This document shows positions 35,878-45,247 of a stretch of DNA of 64,000 nt, piece after piece; position 1 is the first letter of the stretch, and each line of letters starts with the position of its first letter. The notes beneath the pieces were generated by a model. That model was not told the DNA's origin. It saw only the letters and a program-made list of their open reading frames with translations, and made no database searches. The translations under genes and the position numbers were made by a program. Source of the DNA: Dysgonomonas sp. 511 (GTDB lineage Bacteria; Bacteroidota; Bacteroidia; Bacteroidales; Dysgonomonadaceae); contig NZ_QVMQ01000012.1 of assembly GCF_010501105.1 (NCBI RefSeq), forward strand, positions 34,604 through 98,603, read 5' to 3'.

Positions 35878-38463
35878 TTAAATCCAGCGTGTAAATGCAA
35901 AATCCTGACGGTGAGCCATATCCGGATGTTTCGGGTAGACACGGTACGAGAAGGTTGTAGCTCCCGGTATGCGTGCTTTGGTTTCCAGCTCAAAATACAG
36001 CTTGCTGCCGTCTTGTTTCACTTCCTTAAATTCCTGAACGAACTTAAACTTATTGATCTTACTATCAGGATCGTACTCAGTCATTACGGCGTCGATACCA
36101 AGATCGCCTTTCATATCTTTCTTGTCGATAACAATCTCTACTCTGATTTTCTCACCTTCGGTAAAGCTGTTCGATGTCACCTGTACGCCATCTCTGATGT
36201 CCTGTCCGTTGAATTCCAGTTTCTCTACAGTGAACTTATCCCAGTTGGCAGCAGTATCTTCTTTCCATGCAGCAAGCTCTTTTGCTTTAGCATAGTTGTT
36301 AGCTGTAACCATCTTAGACCTTTCGCGCTCAGGTAGATAGAAGTTTTTGATATAGTCGTCTATCATGCGCTTGGTAGTATATTCGGGCGCAACGTGAGCA
36401 ATAGAGTTCTTGATGTACTGTATCCACTCAGGAGAATAGCCTTTCGAGTTGCGGGCATAGTAGAGCGGAAGTATCTCGTTCTCGAATATAGAGTATATTT
36501 CAGAAGCATCAAGCTCGTCTTGATATGCTTGATTAGAATATGTACGCTTGTCGGTCAGGCACCATCCTGCACCTTCTTTGTAACCTTCGTACCACCAGCC
36601 ATCGAGTACCGAGAAGTTCAACACACCATTCATCAAAGCCTTTTCGCCCGATGTACCCGAAGCCTCAAGAGGGCGGGTAGGCGTGTTCAACCAGATATCA
36701 ACACCCGAGATAAGTCGTTTAGCTAAACGCATATCATAGTTTTCGAGGAAGATAATCTTGCCTAAAAACTCAGGACGGCGCGAAATCTCAACGATTTGCT
36801 TAATCAGCCCTTGTCCTGCACCATCGGCCGGATGGGCTTTTCCTGTATATAGGAATTGGATAGGATACTTTTCGTTATTCACCAGTTTAGCCAAACGGTC
36901 TAAGTCTTGGAACAATAAGTGGGCACGCTTGTAAGTAGCAAAACGGCGTCCGAAGCCTACTAATAGAGCATCAGGATTGATTTTGTCCACAATATTGAAT
37001 ATGGCAGAAGGCGCTTTCTGGTTCTTAATCCAGCCTTCTTTCATTTGCTCCTGTACATAGCTTATCAGGCGTTTTTTCATTGCCAGGCGAAGATTCCATA
37101 TTTCAGAGTCAGGAACACCGTATATGTTATCCCATATTTCGTGGTTCGACTGGTCTTCGTAGAAGTTCTTATCGAAGGTCTTTTCATAAAGACCTTTCAT
37201 TTCTGTAGCTGTCCACGTAGGCATATGCACACCATTGGTTACATGCCCTACGTGCAGTTCCTCTGGGAAATAAGCAGGCCAAACAGGCTGGAACATATGT
37301 CGCGAAACTATTCCGTGCAGGTAACTTACTCCATTGGCTTCGAGGCAGGTGTTCAAAGCAAATACACTCATACTGAACTTCTCGTCGCTGCCCGGATGCT
37401 CGCGTCCCATGTCTACGAAATCGCGCCACGAGATACCCAAACGTGCTGGGAAGCTGCCCATATATTTACCAAGCAAGCCTTCGTCGAAGTAGTCGTGTCC
37501 GGCAGGTACAGGCGTGTGTACTGTATAAAGTCCCGATGCACGGACAACCTCCAATGCTTGGTTGAAAGTCAAGCCCTCGCCTTCGATAAGGTCGAGCAGG
37601 CGTTGCACATTGATGAAAGCCGCATGGCCTTCGTTGCAGTGATATATTTCTTTCTTGATGCCAAGTTTGTTCAATAGCATGATACCACCAATACCAAGCA
37701 GGTATTCTTGTTTCATACGGTTTTCCCAGTCGCCGCCATAAAGCTGGTGGGTGATAGGCTTGTCGTATTCGCTGTTGAGGTCGATATCCGTATCGAGCAG
37801 GTACAGGCTTATGCGGCCTACATTTACACGCCATACATTGGCATATACATCCCTGTCGGGATACGGCACAGCAAGTATCATCTGGTTGCCATCTTCGTTC
37901 AATACAGGCTCGATAGGCAATTCGTCAAAGTTTTGCGGCTCATAGTTAGCCACCTGTTGCCCGTCAGGGGATATTATCTGCGTGAAATATCCATAACGGT
38001 ACAGGAAGCCGACTCCTGTAAGGTCTACATGGCTGTCGCTGGCTTCTTTAAGGTAGTCGCCCGCCAATACGCCAAGGCCTCCCGAATATATTTTCAAGAC
38101 ATGGGTAAAACCGTACTCCATGCTGAAATATGCTACCGAGGTTTTAGATGTATCGTATTTTTGCGCCATATATGATTCGAAACTCTTGATTACATTCTTG
38201 GCTTTTTGCATCAAGCCTTTGTCTGCAAGAATTTCGTCTATTCTTTCGTATGCTATTTTACGCAACAATACGACAGGGTTGTGCCCCGATTCTTTCCACA
38301 GTTGGGGATCCAACTCCCTGAAAAGGTCTGTTGCTTCATTGTTCCATACCCACCACAGATTGTGAGCTATTTTTTCGAGGGGTAGCAAATCTTTTGGAAG
38401 GTTTACTTGAGTGTAGGCATTTCTCCATACAGGAGTGTTAGAATAACTTGCTTTAATTCTCAT
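35878..38463 (-). CDS. glgP: Alpha-glucan (glycogen) phosphorylase, short bacterial type
   Basis: 861 residues. Releases glucose-1-phosphate from glycogen. Begins with a DUF3417-type region (LPLEKIAHNLWWVWNNEATD), then the phosphorylase core with FSMEYGFTHVLKIYSGGLGV. The PLP lysine lies in EASGTSGEKALMNG and the active-site loop in FLENYDMRLAKRLISGVDIW. This is the TIGR02094-type phosphorylase rather than the E. coli GlgP/MalP type. It forms a storage-polysaccharide pair with the glycogen synthase gene 168 bases upstream. Confidence 0.93.
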   Translation of the reverse strand: MRIKASYSNTPVWRNAYTQVNLPKDLLPLEKIAHNLWWVWNNEATDLFRELDPQLWKESGHNPVVLLRKIAYERIDEILADKGLMQKAKNVIKSFESYMAQKYDTSKTSVAYFSMEYGFTHVLKIYSGGLGVLAGDYLKEASDSHVDLTGVGFLYRYGYFTQIISPDGQQVANYEPQNFDELPIEPVLNEDGNQMILAVPYPDRDVYANVWRVNVGRISLYLLDTDIDLNSEYDKPITHQLYGGDWENRMKQEYLLGIGGIMLLNKLGIKKEIYHCNEGHAAFINVQRLLDLIEGEGLTFNQALEVVRASGLYTVHTPVPAGHDYFDEGLLGKYMGSFPARLGISWRDFVDMGREHPGSDEKFSMSVFALNTCLEANGVSYLHGIVSRHMFQPVWPAYFPEELHVGHVTNGVHMPTWTATEMKGLYEKTFDKNFYEDQSNHEIWDNIYGVPDSEIWNLRLAMKKRLISYVQEQMKEGWIKNQKAPSAIFNIVDKINPDALLVGFGRRFATYKRAHLLFQDLDRLAKLVNNEKYPIQFLYTGKAHPADGAGQGLIKQIVEISRRPEFLGKIIFLENYDMRLAKRLISGVDIWLNTPTRPLEASGTSGEKALMNGVLNFSVLDGWWYEGYKEGAGWCLTDKRTYSNQAYQDELDASEIYSIFENEILPLYYARNSKGYSPEWIQYIKNSIAHVAPEYTTKRMIDDYIKNFYLPERERSKMVTANNYAKAKELAAWKEDTAANWDKFTVEKLEFNGQDIRDGVQVTSNSFTEGEKIRVEIVIDKKDMKGDLGIDAVMTEYDPDSKINKFKFVQEFKEVKQDGSKLYFELETKARIPGATTFSYRVYPKHPDMAHRQDFAFTRWI

Positions 38464-38545
38464 TTTAAAATATCAATTATTTAAACTTCTTATGTCTTAT
38501 TATTATTGCTTAGATAGCAAACCGGGTTCTGAACATTACGAAATG

Positions 38546-38553
38546 CAAAGATA
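38546..38553 (-). promoter_or_regulatory. -7 element of the phosphorylase promoter
   Basis: TATCTTTG on the minus strand in the 168-base gap, allowing phosphorylase transcription independent of the synthase; leader about 70 bases. Confidence 0.45.
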
Positions 38554-38631
38554 ATAAAGTCAATCGTTTGTACGTGCTTATTATTAAACAAATAACATAT
38601 CTTTAACTGCAATCGTTTGCAAAAAACTGCT

Positions 38632-40284
38632 TTAAATTCTGGTCGATGCTTTTTGCAAAGCAATCTTATAAGCTTCTTGGTAATACTTGAAAAAATGTGC
38701 CCAGTCGGCTAGGTTTGCCCTGTCGAGAGCGGCTTGCCGCAGTATCCTTTCCTGTTCGTCACTCTTGGTCGTCATTTCGAACACGCGGTTACAAATGTCT
38801 TCCGATACTTCGATGAAGTTGTAATCGTCGCGGGTCAACACCTCAGCCCCATCGTCCATTCCGCGTTCGTCGCCCATCTTCCTCATCCACAGGCCAAACC
38901 CGGCGAGCGATGTTGTGATGGTGGGAACCGAAAATGCAATGCTTTCGTGCGGGGTATATCCCCACGGCTCGTAGTAAGAGGCAAATACCGTAACATCCAT
39001 TCCTATAAGCAGGTCGTAGTATGGCATATCGAAGATACCATCGTTGCCATTGAGGTACGACGGCACAAAGATTATCTTCACACGGTCTTCCTTACGGTTG
39101 TGCATGTTCAGGTATTGCAGCTGGTTGAGTATCGAATCATGGTTCATATTGCGCAACCAGTGTGTCACATACGGATGGCTCAAAGCCTCTTTGGGTGTCT
39201 TTTTTAATTTTAGCCTGTCCTTCAGGTCTTTGCGGTAGGTGTCTGTCCATGCAGGAACCATAATGAAGGCTACTACATCTTTTTGCAACTGCTTTATATT
39301 ATTGAGGCGGTGCAGGGCATCGACAAATACATCCAACCCTTTGTTACGGTACTCGTAGCGTCCGCTGGTAGCTACCAGCAAGGCATCGGTCTGGATGTCG
39401 TAACCTAGCAGCTTTTCGGCAACATTGAGTAATGCCTTCCGAGCTTTCAGCCTTTTTTTCTCATGTTCTTCACCTACCGGTATAAAGTCCTTCTCGAATC
39501 CGTTGGGCGTCACCAGCGGATCGCGGTGCAACAGGTTGCGGCATTCGCGCGCTGTAATATCGCTTACTGTGGTGAAGCAGTCTACGTGTTTGGCTGCGGC
39601 TTTTTCTACCGAATGTTTGGCCACCATATTCAGTTCGCGCGCCATCTGGTCGCTGTCGTAGGCGTCGAGGTAGTTGTAGAGAGGTTTATTGTTGCCGGCT
39701 ATCGACCGTCCTATAGATGTGGCATGTGTGGTAAACAGTGTACCGATGCGTGGCAAACGGTCTTTTATATACAGTGCGCCCATGCCGAGCATCCATTCGT
39801 TGAAGTGTGCTACAACCTTCTTATCCTCAAGCTTATGGTATTTATAGAAGCTTTCTATTATCACGCCTGTGGCATAAGCAAACATACACGATTCGTCGTA
39901 GTCGCCATATGCGTGCAGCGAGTCTACTCCAAACTTGTCCCACATCCTGCCGTATATAGCATTTTTCTGATTATAGAATTGATCGAAATCTACAAGTATT
40001 ACAAGCGGTTTGCCGGGCACTTTCCAATTGCCGACACGTATTTTCAAGCCGTCTTTTTCTGAGGCTTCTTTCTTCCATCCTGCCAGCAATCTCTTGTTCT
40101 CGGAGAACCAGGGGCTTTCTGTCTCTTTCCATACATCCGGACCAATGAAAACAACTTTGGTCTTATCCATTTCCTGCATTGTCTTCGCCCGGGTAGACAA
40201 TACGGTGTATATGCCACCTACTTTATTGCATACCTCCCAGCTGGTTTCGAAAATATAATCCGGAGTATAATTTTGTTCTGCCAT
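38632..40284 (-). CDS. Glycogen synthase, GT3 (eukaryote-like) family
   Basis: 550 residues. N-terminal YIFETSWEVCNKVGGIYTVL with the KVGGI donor-binding lysine is diagnostic of GT3 rather than the GT5 GlgA of E. coli. Further GT3 blocks are AHFNEWMLGMGALY, TTHATSIGRSIAGN and the C-terminal FASYYEPWGYTPHESIAF with the catalytic Glu. GT3 enzymes normally use UDP-glucose. No branching-enzyme gene in the window. Confidence 0.93.
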   Translation of the reverse strand: MAEQNYTPDYIFETSWEVCNKVGGIYTVLSTRAKTMQEMDKTKVVFIGPDVWKETESPWFSENKRLLAGWKKEASEKDGLKIRVGNWKVPGKPLVILVDFDQFYNQKNAIYGRMWDKFGVDSLHAYGDYDESCMFAYATGVIIESFYKYHKLEDKKVVAHFNEWMLGMGALYIKDRLPRIGTLFTTHATSIGRSIAGNNKPLYNYLDAYDSDQMARELNMVAKHSVEKAAAKHVDCFTTVSDITARECRNLLHRDPLVTPNGFEKDFIPVGEEHEKKRLKARKALLNVAEKLLGYDIQTDALLVATSGRYEYRNKGLDVFVDALHRLNNIKQLQKDVVAFIMVPAWTDTYRKDLKDRLKLKKTPKEALSHPYVTHWLRNMNHDSILNQLQYLNMHNRKEDRVKIIFVPSYLNGNDGIFDMPYYDLLIGMDVTVFASYYEPWGYTPHESIAFSVPTITTSLAGFGLWMRKMGDERGMDDGAEVLTRDDYNFIEVSEDICNRVFEMTTKSDEQERILRQAALDRANLADWAHFFKYYQEAYKIALQKASTRI

Positions 40285-40357
40285 AAAATTAAAACGTTTC
40301 TATTTGTGTTTTAGTTTTCAAGTTTTTAGTGTTTGTTTCCGGCTATTTGCCGTTCCG

Positions 40358-40386
40358 AAAAAAGTAACAAAAGTAATGTTTTTTCG
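40358..40386. repeat. Half copy of the GTTACTTTT repeat upstream of glycogen synthase
   Basis: AAAAAGTAACAAAAGTAATG and following T run; gives TACTTTTG on the minus strand as in the tex promoter, but no TTG at the -33 position. Rest of the 253-base gap shows nothing clear. Confidence 0.55.
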
Positions 40387-40537
40387 CAGATTAATGAAAT
40401 TTAATATTATCAAACTAACAATCAGTTGATAAGACATCAGATTGCATTATTCTTCCTAATTCATAATGCTATCCTCATTCTCATACAACAGAAGGCTTGA
40501 AAAGAAAACTAATAGATTTGTTTCCTGTCTTATATGG

Positions 40538-41809
40538 CTATTTATCCACAAATTTAGGTTTATGTTCCACCTTTACCAGTTTAAACAATTTGTCGGACGG
40601 ACGAATCTTATCTTCCACCCTTATCGAGAATTTCTCACCTTTCACAGTTTCTTCTACCGGCTTAAGGTCTACTCTGATCTCTTCCACCACCTGAGTAACT
40701 GCACCGGTGGTAGGGCCTGTAATCAAAATTTCATCCCCCACCTTGAGCGACTGGGTTTCCATCAGAAATTCGGCAACCCCAAGGTTGGAAAAATACTTGA
40801 TACCTTTGCCTATATATATCTTACGTTTGGTAGCTCCCGAACCGTAATTGCTCGACCACTCGCCCAAACGCTGCCCCAGATAATAGCCGTTCCAGAATCC
40901 GCGGTTGAAGACCGAAGCAAGCCGTTCGTCCCAAACAGCAATCTTATCTTCGGTGTATGTGCCGTCGCAGTATGCCTGTATCGCCTCTTTGTAGCATTCT
41001 ACCACAGTTCTTACATATTCCGGGCCGCGGGCACGCCCCTCTATCTTAAACACACGCACGCCTGCATCCATCATCTTATTCATAAAATGAATGGTTTTCA
41101 GGTCTTTGGGCGACATTATATATTCGTTGTCTATTTCGAGTTCTATGTCAGTCTCCTTGTCTTTCACAATGTATCCCCTGCGGCAAATCTGATTGCAAGC
41201 ACCCCGGTTGGCCGAAAGGTCTTTTTCGTGCAGGCTCAGGTAGCATTTACCCGAGACAGCCATACACAGTGCGCCATGCGAAAACATTTCGATACGGATA
41301 AGCTCTCCGTTTGGCCCTGTTATATTCTGTTCCACAATATCTTTGTAGATAGCGGCTACCTGATCGAGATTCAGTTCGCGCGCCAAGACTACCACATCGG
41401 CAAACTGCCCGTAAAACTTCAATGCCTCGGTATTGGTAATATTGAGTTGGGTAGACAAATGTACCTCTACACCTATGCTGCGCGCATACATCATCACGGC
41501 TACATCCGACGCTATAATGGCCGATAGATCAGCTTCTTTGGCTGCATTTACTATCTGGTGCATCAGTTGTATGTCGTTGTCGTATATTATTGTATTAACA
41601 GTAAGGTAGCTCTTTATACCTTTTTCTTTACAAATAATGGCAATATTCTTCAGGTCGTCGACAGTAAAATTGTTAGACGATTTAGCCCGCATATTAAGTC
41701 CTTCTATACCAAAATAGATAGAATCTGCTCCGCCTTGTATGGCGGCGGCCAGCGAATCGTAGGAGCCTACGGGAGCCATTATTTCGAAGTCTGATATCTT
41801 GTGTTTCAT
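40538..41809 (-). CDS. Peptidase U32 family protein (TrhP/YegQ-like)
   Basis: 423 residues. Begins FEIMAPVGSYDSLAAAIQGG, with ADSIYFGIEGLNMRAKSSNN and VEVHLSTQLNITN, typical of U32. The cysteine-containing signature MFSHGALCMAVSGKCYLS and GACNQICRRGY are as in TrhP/YegQ, which are needed for prephenate-dependent 5-hydroxyuridine formation at tRNA position 34. The tRNA role is inferred from family; older annotations call it collagenase. Preceded by a full promoter. Confidence 0.88.
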   Translation of the reverse strand: MKHKISDFEIMAPVGSYDSLAAAIQGGADSIYFGIEGLNMRAKSSNNFTVDDLKNIAIICKEKGIKSYLTVNTIIYDNDIQLMHQIVNAAKEADLSAIIASDVAVMMYARSIGVEVHLSTQLNITNTEALKFYGQFADVVVLARELNLDQVAAIYKDIVEQNITGPNGELIRIEMFSHGALCMAVSGKCYLSLHEKDLSANRGACNQICRRGYIVKDKETDIELEIDNEYIMSPKDLKTIHFMNKMMDAGVRVFKIEGRARGPEYVRTVVECYKEAIQAYCDGTYTEDKIAVWDERLASVFNRGFWNGYYLGQRLGEWSSNYGSGATKRKIYIGKGIKYFSNLGVAEFLMETQSLKVGDEILITGPTTGAVTQVVEEIRVDLKPVEETVKGEKFSIRVEDKIRPSDKLFKLVKVEHKPKFVDK

Positions 41810-41833
41810 TGTGATTGTCTTACATTAAGCATG

Positions 41834-41865
41834 CAAAATTATCGCTTTTATATGAGAACCACAAA
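41834..41865 (-). promoter_or_regulatory. Promoter of the U32 gene
   Basis: Minus strand TTTG (41862-41865), 20 bases, TAATTTTG (41834-41841): full consensus, with start near 41827, 18 bases before the ATG. Confidence 0.7.
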
Positions 41866-41882
41866 CTAATATATGTTTAAGA

Positions 41883-41952
41883 CAGGGTAAACGTATGAAA
41901 TTTATCTAAACTCAATTCGTCCCTACAGTAGCCAAAACTGTAATATCATTTT
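41883..41952. mobile_element. Decayed copy of family A element
   Basis: CAGGGTAAACGTATGAAATT is the left end with two substitutions. The following bases and GTCCCTACAGTAGCCAAAAC match the outer parts of the intact copies, but the central palindrome is deleted and the right terminal repeat is lost. Downstream, 41997-42022 carries a CCCC...GGGG palindrome like the one in the wbqC 3' end. Confidence 0.65.
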
Positions 41953-42066
41953 AAAGAATAAACAGACCGGCTTTATTGCCGTGGCTTTGCCTATTCCCCA
42001 CTTCGGGGGATAAAGGGGAGGTCTCTATAGATAATCGTTTTACTACTGATTGGCTCTAATAATAAT

Positions 42067-42705
42067 CTAAGGAGCAAGCCTTTCTACAATCCACTTGCCG
42101 GAAGCCAGTGTATATTGTATGCGGTCGTGCAGGCGGTTTGCCCGCCCCTGCCAAAATTCCATCAATTGTGGTACAACTATATAACCGCCCCAATTATCGG
42201 GACGGGGTATCTCATCTTCCCCAAATTTTGTTTCGTAGCCATCTAGCATTTTGTCAAGGCAATTTCTATTAGGAATTATCCTGCTTTGAGGCGATGCCCA
42301 TGCTCCCAGACGGCTCAATGCGGGGCGCATTTCGAAATAGGCATCCGATTCTTGTGACGATACTTTTTCTGCAATTCCTTCTATCCGCACCTGCCGTTCG
42401 AGTTCGAGCCAAAGGAAATTGAGGGCACAATGTCTGTTTTGCTCTAGCTGCTGCCCTTTGCGGCTTTCATAATTGGTAAAGAATACAAAACCATTGTCTT
42501 TTATCTGTTTTAGCAAGACTACTCTCGACGACGGCCTACCATCGGCTGTAGCTGTAGCCAGATTCATCGCATTGGGTTCGGCGATTCCGGATTGGGAAGC
42601 TTCGTTGTACCATGTTTCGAAAAGCTCCATCGGGTTTTGAGGTACGTCTTTTTCGTCCAATGTTTTCAGCGTGAAATCTTTGCGTATGTCGAATAGGTCT
42701 TTCAT
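42067..42705 (-). CDS. pdxH: Pyridoxine/pyridoxamine 5'-phosphate oxidase
   Basis: FMN enzyme making pyridoxal phosphate. I choose the ATG at 42705 (212 residues, MKDLFDIRKDF), the family's usual beginning; 27 further upstream codons are open but lack PdxH similarity. Motifs MNLATATADGRPSSRVVLLK and FFTNYESRKGQQL bind FMN, and the ending EFWQGRANRLHDRIQYTL...RLAP is the PdxH C-terminal signature. Confidence 0.94.
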   Translation of the reverse strand: MKDLFDIRKDFTLKTLDEKDVPQNPMELFETWYNEASQSGIAEPNAMNLATATADGRPSSRVVLLKQIKDNGFVFFTNYESRKGQQLEQNRHCALNFLWLELERQVRIEGIAEKVSSQESDAYFEMRPALSRLGAWASPQSRIIPNRNCLDKMLDGYETKFGEDEIPRPDNWGGYIVVPQLMEFWQGRANRLHDRIQYTLASGKWIVERLAP

Positions 42706-42767
42706 TACAGTTTTTATTAATACTAACAGTTTCCTGCATATTTTGTTCCTTGCAAAGCGACAAAGAA

Positions 42768-42798
42768 AAATCCCCGTTGACATCACGTCAACAGGGAT
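42768..42798 (-). terminator. Intrinsic terminator downstream of flavodoxin
   Basis: GTTGAC (42776-42781) and GTCAAC (42787-42792), extended by ATCCC/GGGAT, form a hairpin; on the minus strand it is followed by TTTTT. Confidence 0.65.
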
Positions 42799-42962
42799 CT
42801 ATAGATCAACTAAAAACTATCAATAGAAAGTTATGTTAAACAAAGTACATTATTAACTTTGCCTTCTATCCTGCAACAGATAACATTCATCTCCAGTTTG
42901 CACCTTTCCTCTATTTATAAGTAAAATGGGAGAAAATACGCATAACCGGCAATCCGTACTGT

Positions 42963-43463
42963 TTAGATTTCTTTTTTCAATTGCCCTACCCAGTTTGCGA
43001 TGCGCTCGCCTGTCAGGTCCGACTCGTTGTCGTTGTCTATCAGCAGCCCTACAAATTTGCCATCGACAACGGCTTCCGAATCGTCGTAGGTGTATCCCGC
43101 AGTATCCACCTGCCCAATCAACCGGATACCTTTCTCTTTTACGGCATTATATATTTTGCCAACAGCATCGCCAAAAGTGTCGCTGTAGGACGACGAATCG
43201 CCGCAACCGAAAAGGGCAACTTTTTTGCCCGCAAGGTCGGCAGTTTCCAGCTTACCGATATAATCTTCCCAATCGTCTTGCAAGTCTCCAAAACCGAATG
43301 TGGGCGAACCAAACAAAACAACATCATATGCAGAGTAGTCGGCTCCGGCTTTTGCCACATCATATACGTCTGCTTTGTCTACACCCAGTTGTTTGGCTAT
43401 TTCTTCTGCTACGTCTTGTGTATTGCCGGTTGTAGAACCGTAGTAAATTCCTATTTTCGACAT
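42963..43463 (-). CDS. Flavodoxin, long-chain type
   Basis: 166 residues. FMN-phosphate loop GSTTGNTQDVAEEIA at residues 8-22, then LFGSPTFGFGDLQDDWEDY (Trp stacking on the flavin) and FGCGDSSSYSDTFGDAVG (second stacking loop), with the 20-residue insertion DTAGYTYDDSEAVVDGKFVG that defines long-chain flavodoxins. Low-potential electron carrier, often induced on iron limitation. Monocistronic. No clear promoter found. Confidence 0.94.
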   Translation of the reverse strand: MSKIGIYYGSTTGNTQDVAEEIAKQLGVDKADVYDVAKAGADYSAYDVVLFGSPTFGFGDLQDDWEDYIGKLETADLAGKKVALFGCGDSSSYSDTFGDAVGKIYNAVKEKGIRLIGQVDTAGYTYDDSEAVVDGKFVGLLIDNDNESDLTGERIANWVGQLKKEI

Positions 43464-43669
43464 GATTAAAATGTTTTATAAATTAATGATACAAAGAAAC
43501 TGAATATAACATAGAGGCGCAATACCGAAAAATAATGAGATTTTGCGTTTTGCTACCAACAAGTAAGTATCTAGTCTTAAAATAAGTATAGATTCCCGAA
43601 ATTCTATAAAATAGTTATTTGTTTAAAAACTATTGGAGAAAATGAAATACTTATTTCAAAAAAAGTCCA

Positions 43670-43677
43670 TATCTTTA
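43670..43677 (+). promoter_or_regulatory. -7-like element of the pyrBI leader
   Basis: TATCTTTA, one base from TAnnTTTG, no convincing -33. Transcription from about 43684 would place the leader ATG 18 bases in. The preceding 43464-43669 shows nothing. Confidence 0.4.
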
Positions 43678-43701
43678 CGTTCAATAAAAGATAGGATTAA
43701 G

Positions 43702-43779
43702 ATGAGAAGATTAAACATATCTGAAAACAATTTTCACCTCTGGCCCGAGTTTTTTATTCATTTTGATATTATTATATAA
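43702..43779 (+). CDS. Putative pyrBI leader peptide
   Basis: 25-codon ORF (begins [10 protein letters not shown], ends DIII) whose second half is encoded by a U-rich stretch with several Phe, Ile and His codons. The stop is nine bases before a strong terminator hairpin, which is itself just upstream of pyrB. This is the arrangement of enterobacterial pyrL, where a U-rich leader lets UTP level set polymerase speed relative to the leader ribosome. CCGAG (43745-43749) can pair with CTCGG (43791-43795) of the terminator's left arm, giving a possible alternative structure. Translation is not proven. Confidence 0.45.
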   Translation: MRRLNISENNFHLWPEFFIHFDIII

Positions 43780-43787
43780 ACAAATAT

Positions 43788-43823
43788 ATCCTCGGAAAAG
43801 ATTTCTTCTCCGGGGATTTTTTT
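43788..43823 (+). terminator. Attenuator-like terminator upstream of pyrB
   Basis: ATCCTCGGA and TCCGGGGAT form a nine-position stem (43788-43796 with 43809-43817) followed by seven T. It ends 27 bases before the pyrB ATG at 43851, so it would block the operon unless prevented from forming. Confidence 0.65.
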
Positions 43824-43850
43824 GAGGTAACAATTTATCTTTTAAGAAAT

Positions 43851-44768
43851 ATGGTAAACAAAAGCCTGGTATCCATCACCGACTATTCGAAGGAAGACAT
43901 CCTGAGAATACTGAAAATAGCAGAAAAATTTGACGAAAAGCCCAACCGTAGGCTACTCGAAGGCAAAGTATGCGCCACCCTGTTTTTCGAACCCTCTACA
44001 CGTACACGCCTCAGTTTCGAAACGGCAATAAACCGCTTGGGAGGACGTATTATAGGTTTCTCGGACGCCGCCACCACCAGTTCGTCGAAAGGGGAAACGC
44101 TGAAAGATACTATCCTGATGGTGAGCAACTATGCCGACATCATCATCATGCGCCACCATCTGGAAGGTGCTGCACGCTATGCCTCGGAAGTAGCAAAAGT
44201 ACCGATCATCAATGCCGGCGATGGGGCAAACCAGCACCCTACGCAGACCATGCTCGACCTGTATTCTATCTACAAGACGCAAGGAACACTTGACAACCTT
44301 ACCATCACCATCGTGGGCGACCTGAAATATGGGCGCACAGTGCATTCGCTGATAATAGGAATGTCGCATTTCAACCCACGCTTTATATTTGTTGCTCCCG
44401 AAGAGTTGAGTTTGCCCGAAACTTACAAGCAGTTTTGCGACAGTAGGGGCATCCCTTATGAAGAGCATACCGATTTTTCGCCCGATGTCATCAACCAGGC
44501 AGATATATTATATATGACACGTGTACAGCGCGAACGCTTTACCGACCTGATGGAATATGAGAAAGTGAAAAATGTGTATATCCTCAGGAAAGATATGATA
44601 GAGAAAACCAAAAACAACTTTAGGATACTGCATCCGCTACCGCGTGTGAACGAGATACAACAAGACGTAGACGACAGCCCTAAAGCCTATTACTTCGAGC
44701 AGGCTAAGAACGGTATGTTCATCCGCGAAGCCATTATATGCGAAGCCCTTAATATAAAAGTTGACTAA
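43851..44768 (+). CDS. pyrB: Aspartate carbamoyltransferase catalytic subunit
   Basis: First committed step of pyrimidine synthesis: carbamoyl phosphate plus aspartate to carbamoyl aspartate. 305 residues. Carbamoyl-phosphate loop [14 protein letters not shown] near 45-58, [21 protein letters not shown] and the aspartate loop with TRVQRERF. With PyrI it should form the regulated class B dodecamer. Fourteen bases separate it from pyrI. Confidence 0.96.
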   Translation: MVNKSLVSITDYSKEDILRILKIAEKFDEKPNRRLLEGKVCATLFFEPSTRTRLSFETAINRLGGRIIGFSDAATTSSSKGETLKDTILMVSNYADIIIMRHHLEGAARYASEVAKVPIINAGDGANQHPTQTMLDLYSIYKTQGTLDNLTITIVGDLKYGRTVHSLIIGMSHFNPRFIFVAPEELSLPETYKQFCDSRGIPYEEHTDFSPDVINQADILYMTRVQRERFTDLMEYEKVKNVYILRKDMIEKTKNNFRILHPLPRVNEIQQDVDDSPKAYYFEQAKNGMFIREAIICEALNIKVD

Positions 44769-44782
44769 AAGAGATAACAGAT

Positions 44783-45247
44783 ATGAGCCAAGAACCAATA
44801 AAAGAATTGCAGGTTGCCGCCTTGTGCAACGGTACTGCGATAGACCATATACCCAGCGATGTAGTATTTAAAGTAGTATCGCTGCTCGAACTCGAAAAGC
44901 TAGACAATCCTATCACCATAGGCAACAATCTGGAAAGCAAGAAGATGAAGTCGAAAGGCATCATTAAGATTTCGGACAAATTCTTCGAAGAGGAGGTGAT
45001 AAATAAAATAGCATTGATAGCACCCAATGTGGTTTTAAACACCATAAAGGACTACAGGGTAGTAGACAAAAAACGAGTTGTATTGCCTCAGGTTATCAAG
45101 GGCATAGTGAAATGCAACAACCCAAAATGTATAACCAACAACGAGCCGATGCTGACCCGATTCGATGTGATAGACGCCGACAATACCGAACTGCGTTGCC
45201 ACTATTGCGACATCAAGATACAGAAAGACGAGATAATACTGAAATGA
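44783..45247 (+). CDS. pyrI: Aspartate carbamoyltransferase regulatory subunit
   Basis: 154 residues. N-terminal allosteric nucleotide-binding domain ([37 protein letters not shown]) and a C-terminal zinc domain with ligands in CNNPKC and CHYC. CTP/UTP feedback inhibition is expected. The stop overlaps the next start by four bases (ATGA). Confidence 0.96.
   Translation: MSQEPIKELQVAALCNGTAIDHIPSDVVFKVVSLLELEKLDNPITIGNNLESKKMKSKGIIKISDKFFEEEVINKIALIAPNVVLNTIKDYRVVDKKRVVLPQVIKGIVKCNNPKCITNNEPMLTRFDVIDADNTELRCHYCDIKIQKDEIILK

Noticed and set aside
42706..42786. 27-codon upstream extension of pdxH
   Set aside because: Cysteine/arginine-rich and unlike PdxH; it overlaps the flavodoxin terminator region.
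45112..45243. Upstream start for the flavin reductase-like gene
   Set aside because: Would lie inside pyrI in another frame; the ATGA overlap at 45244 gives the normal family N-terminus.
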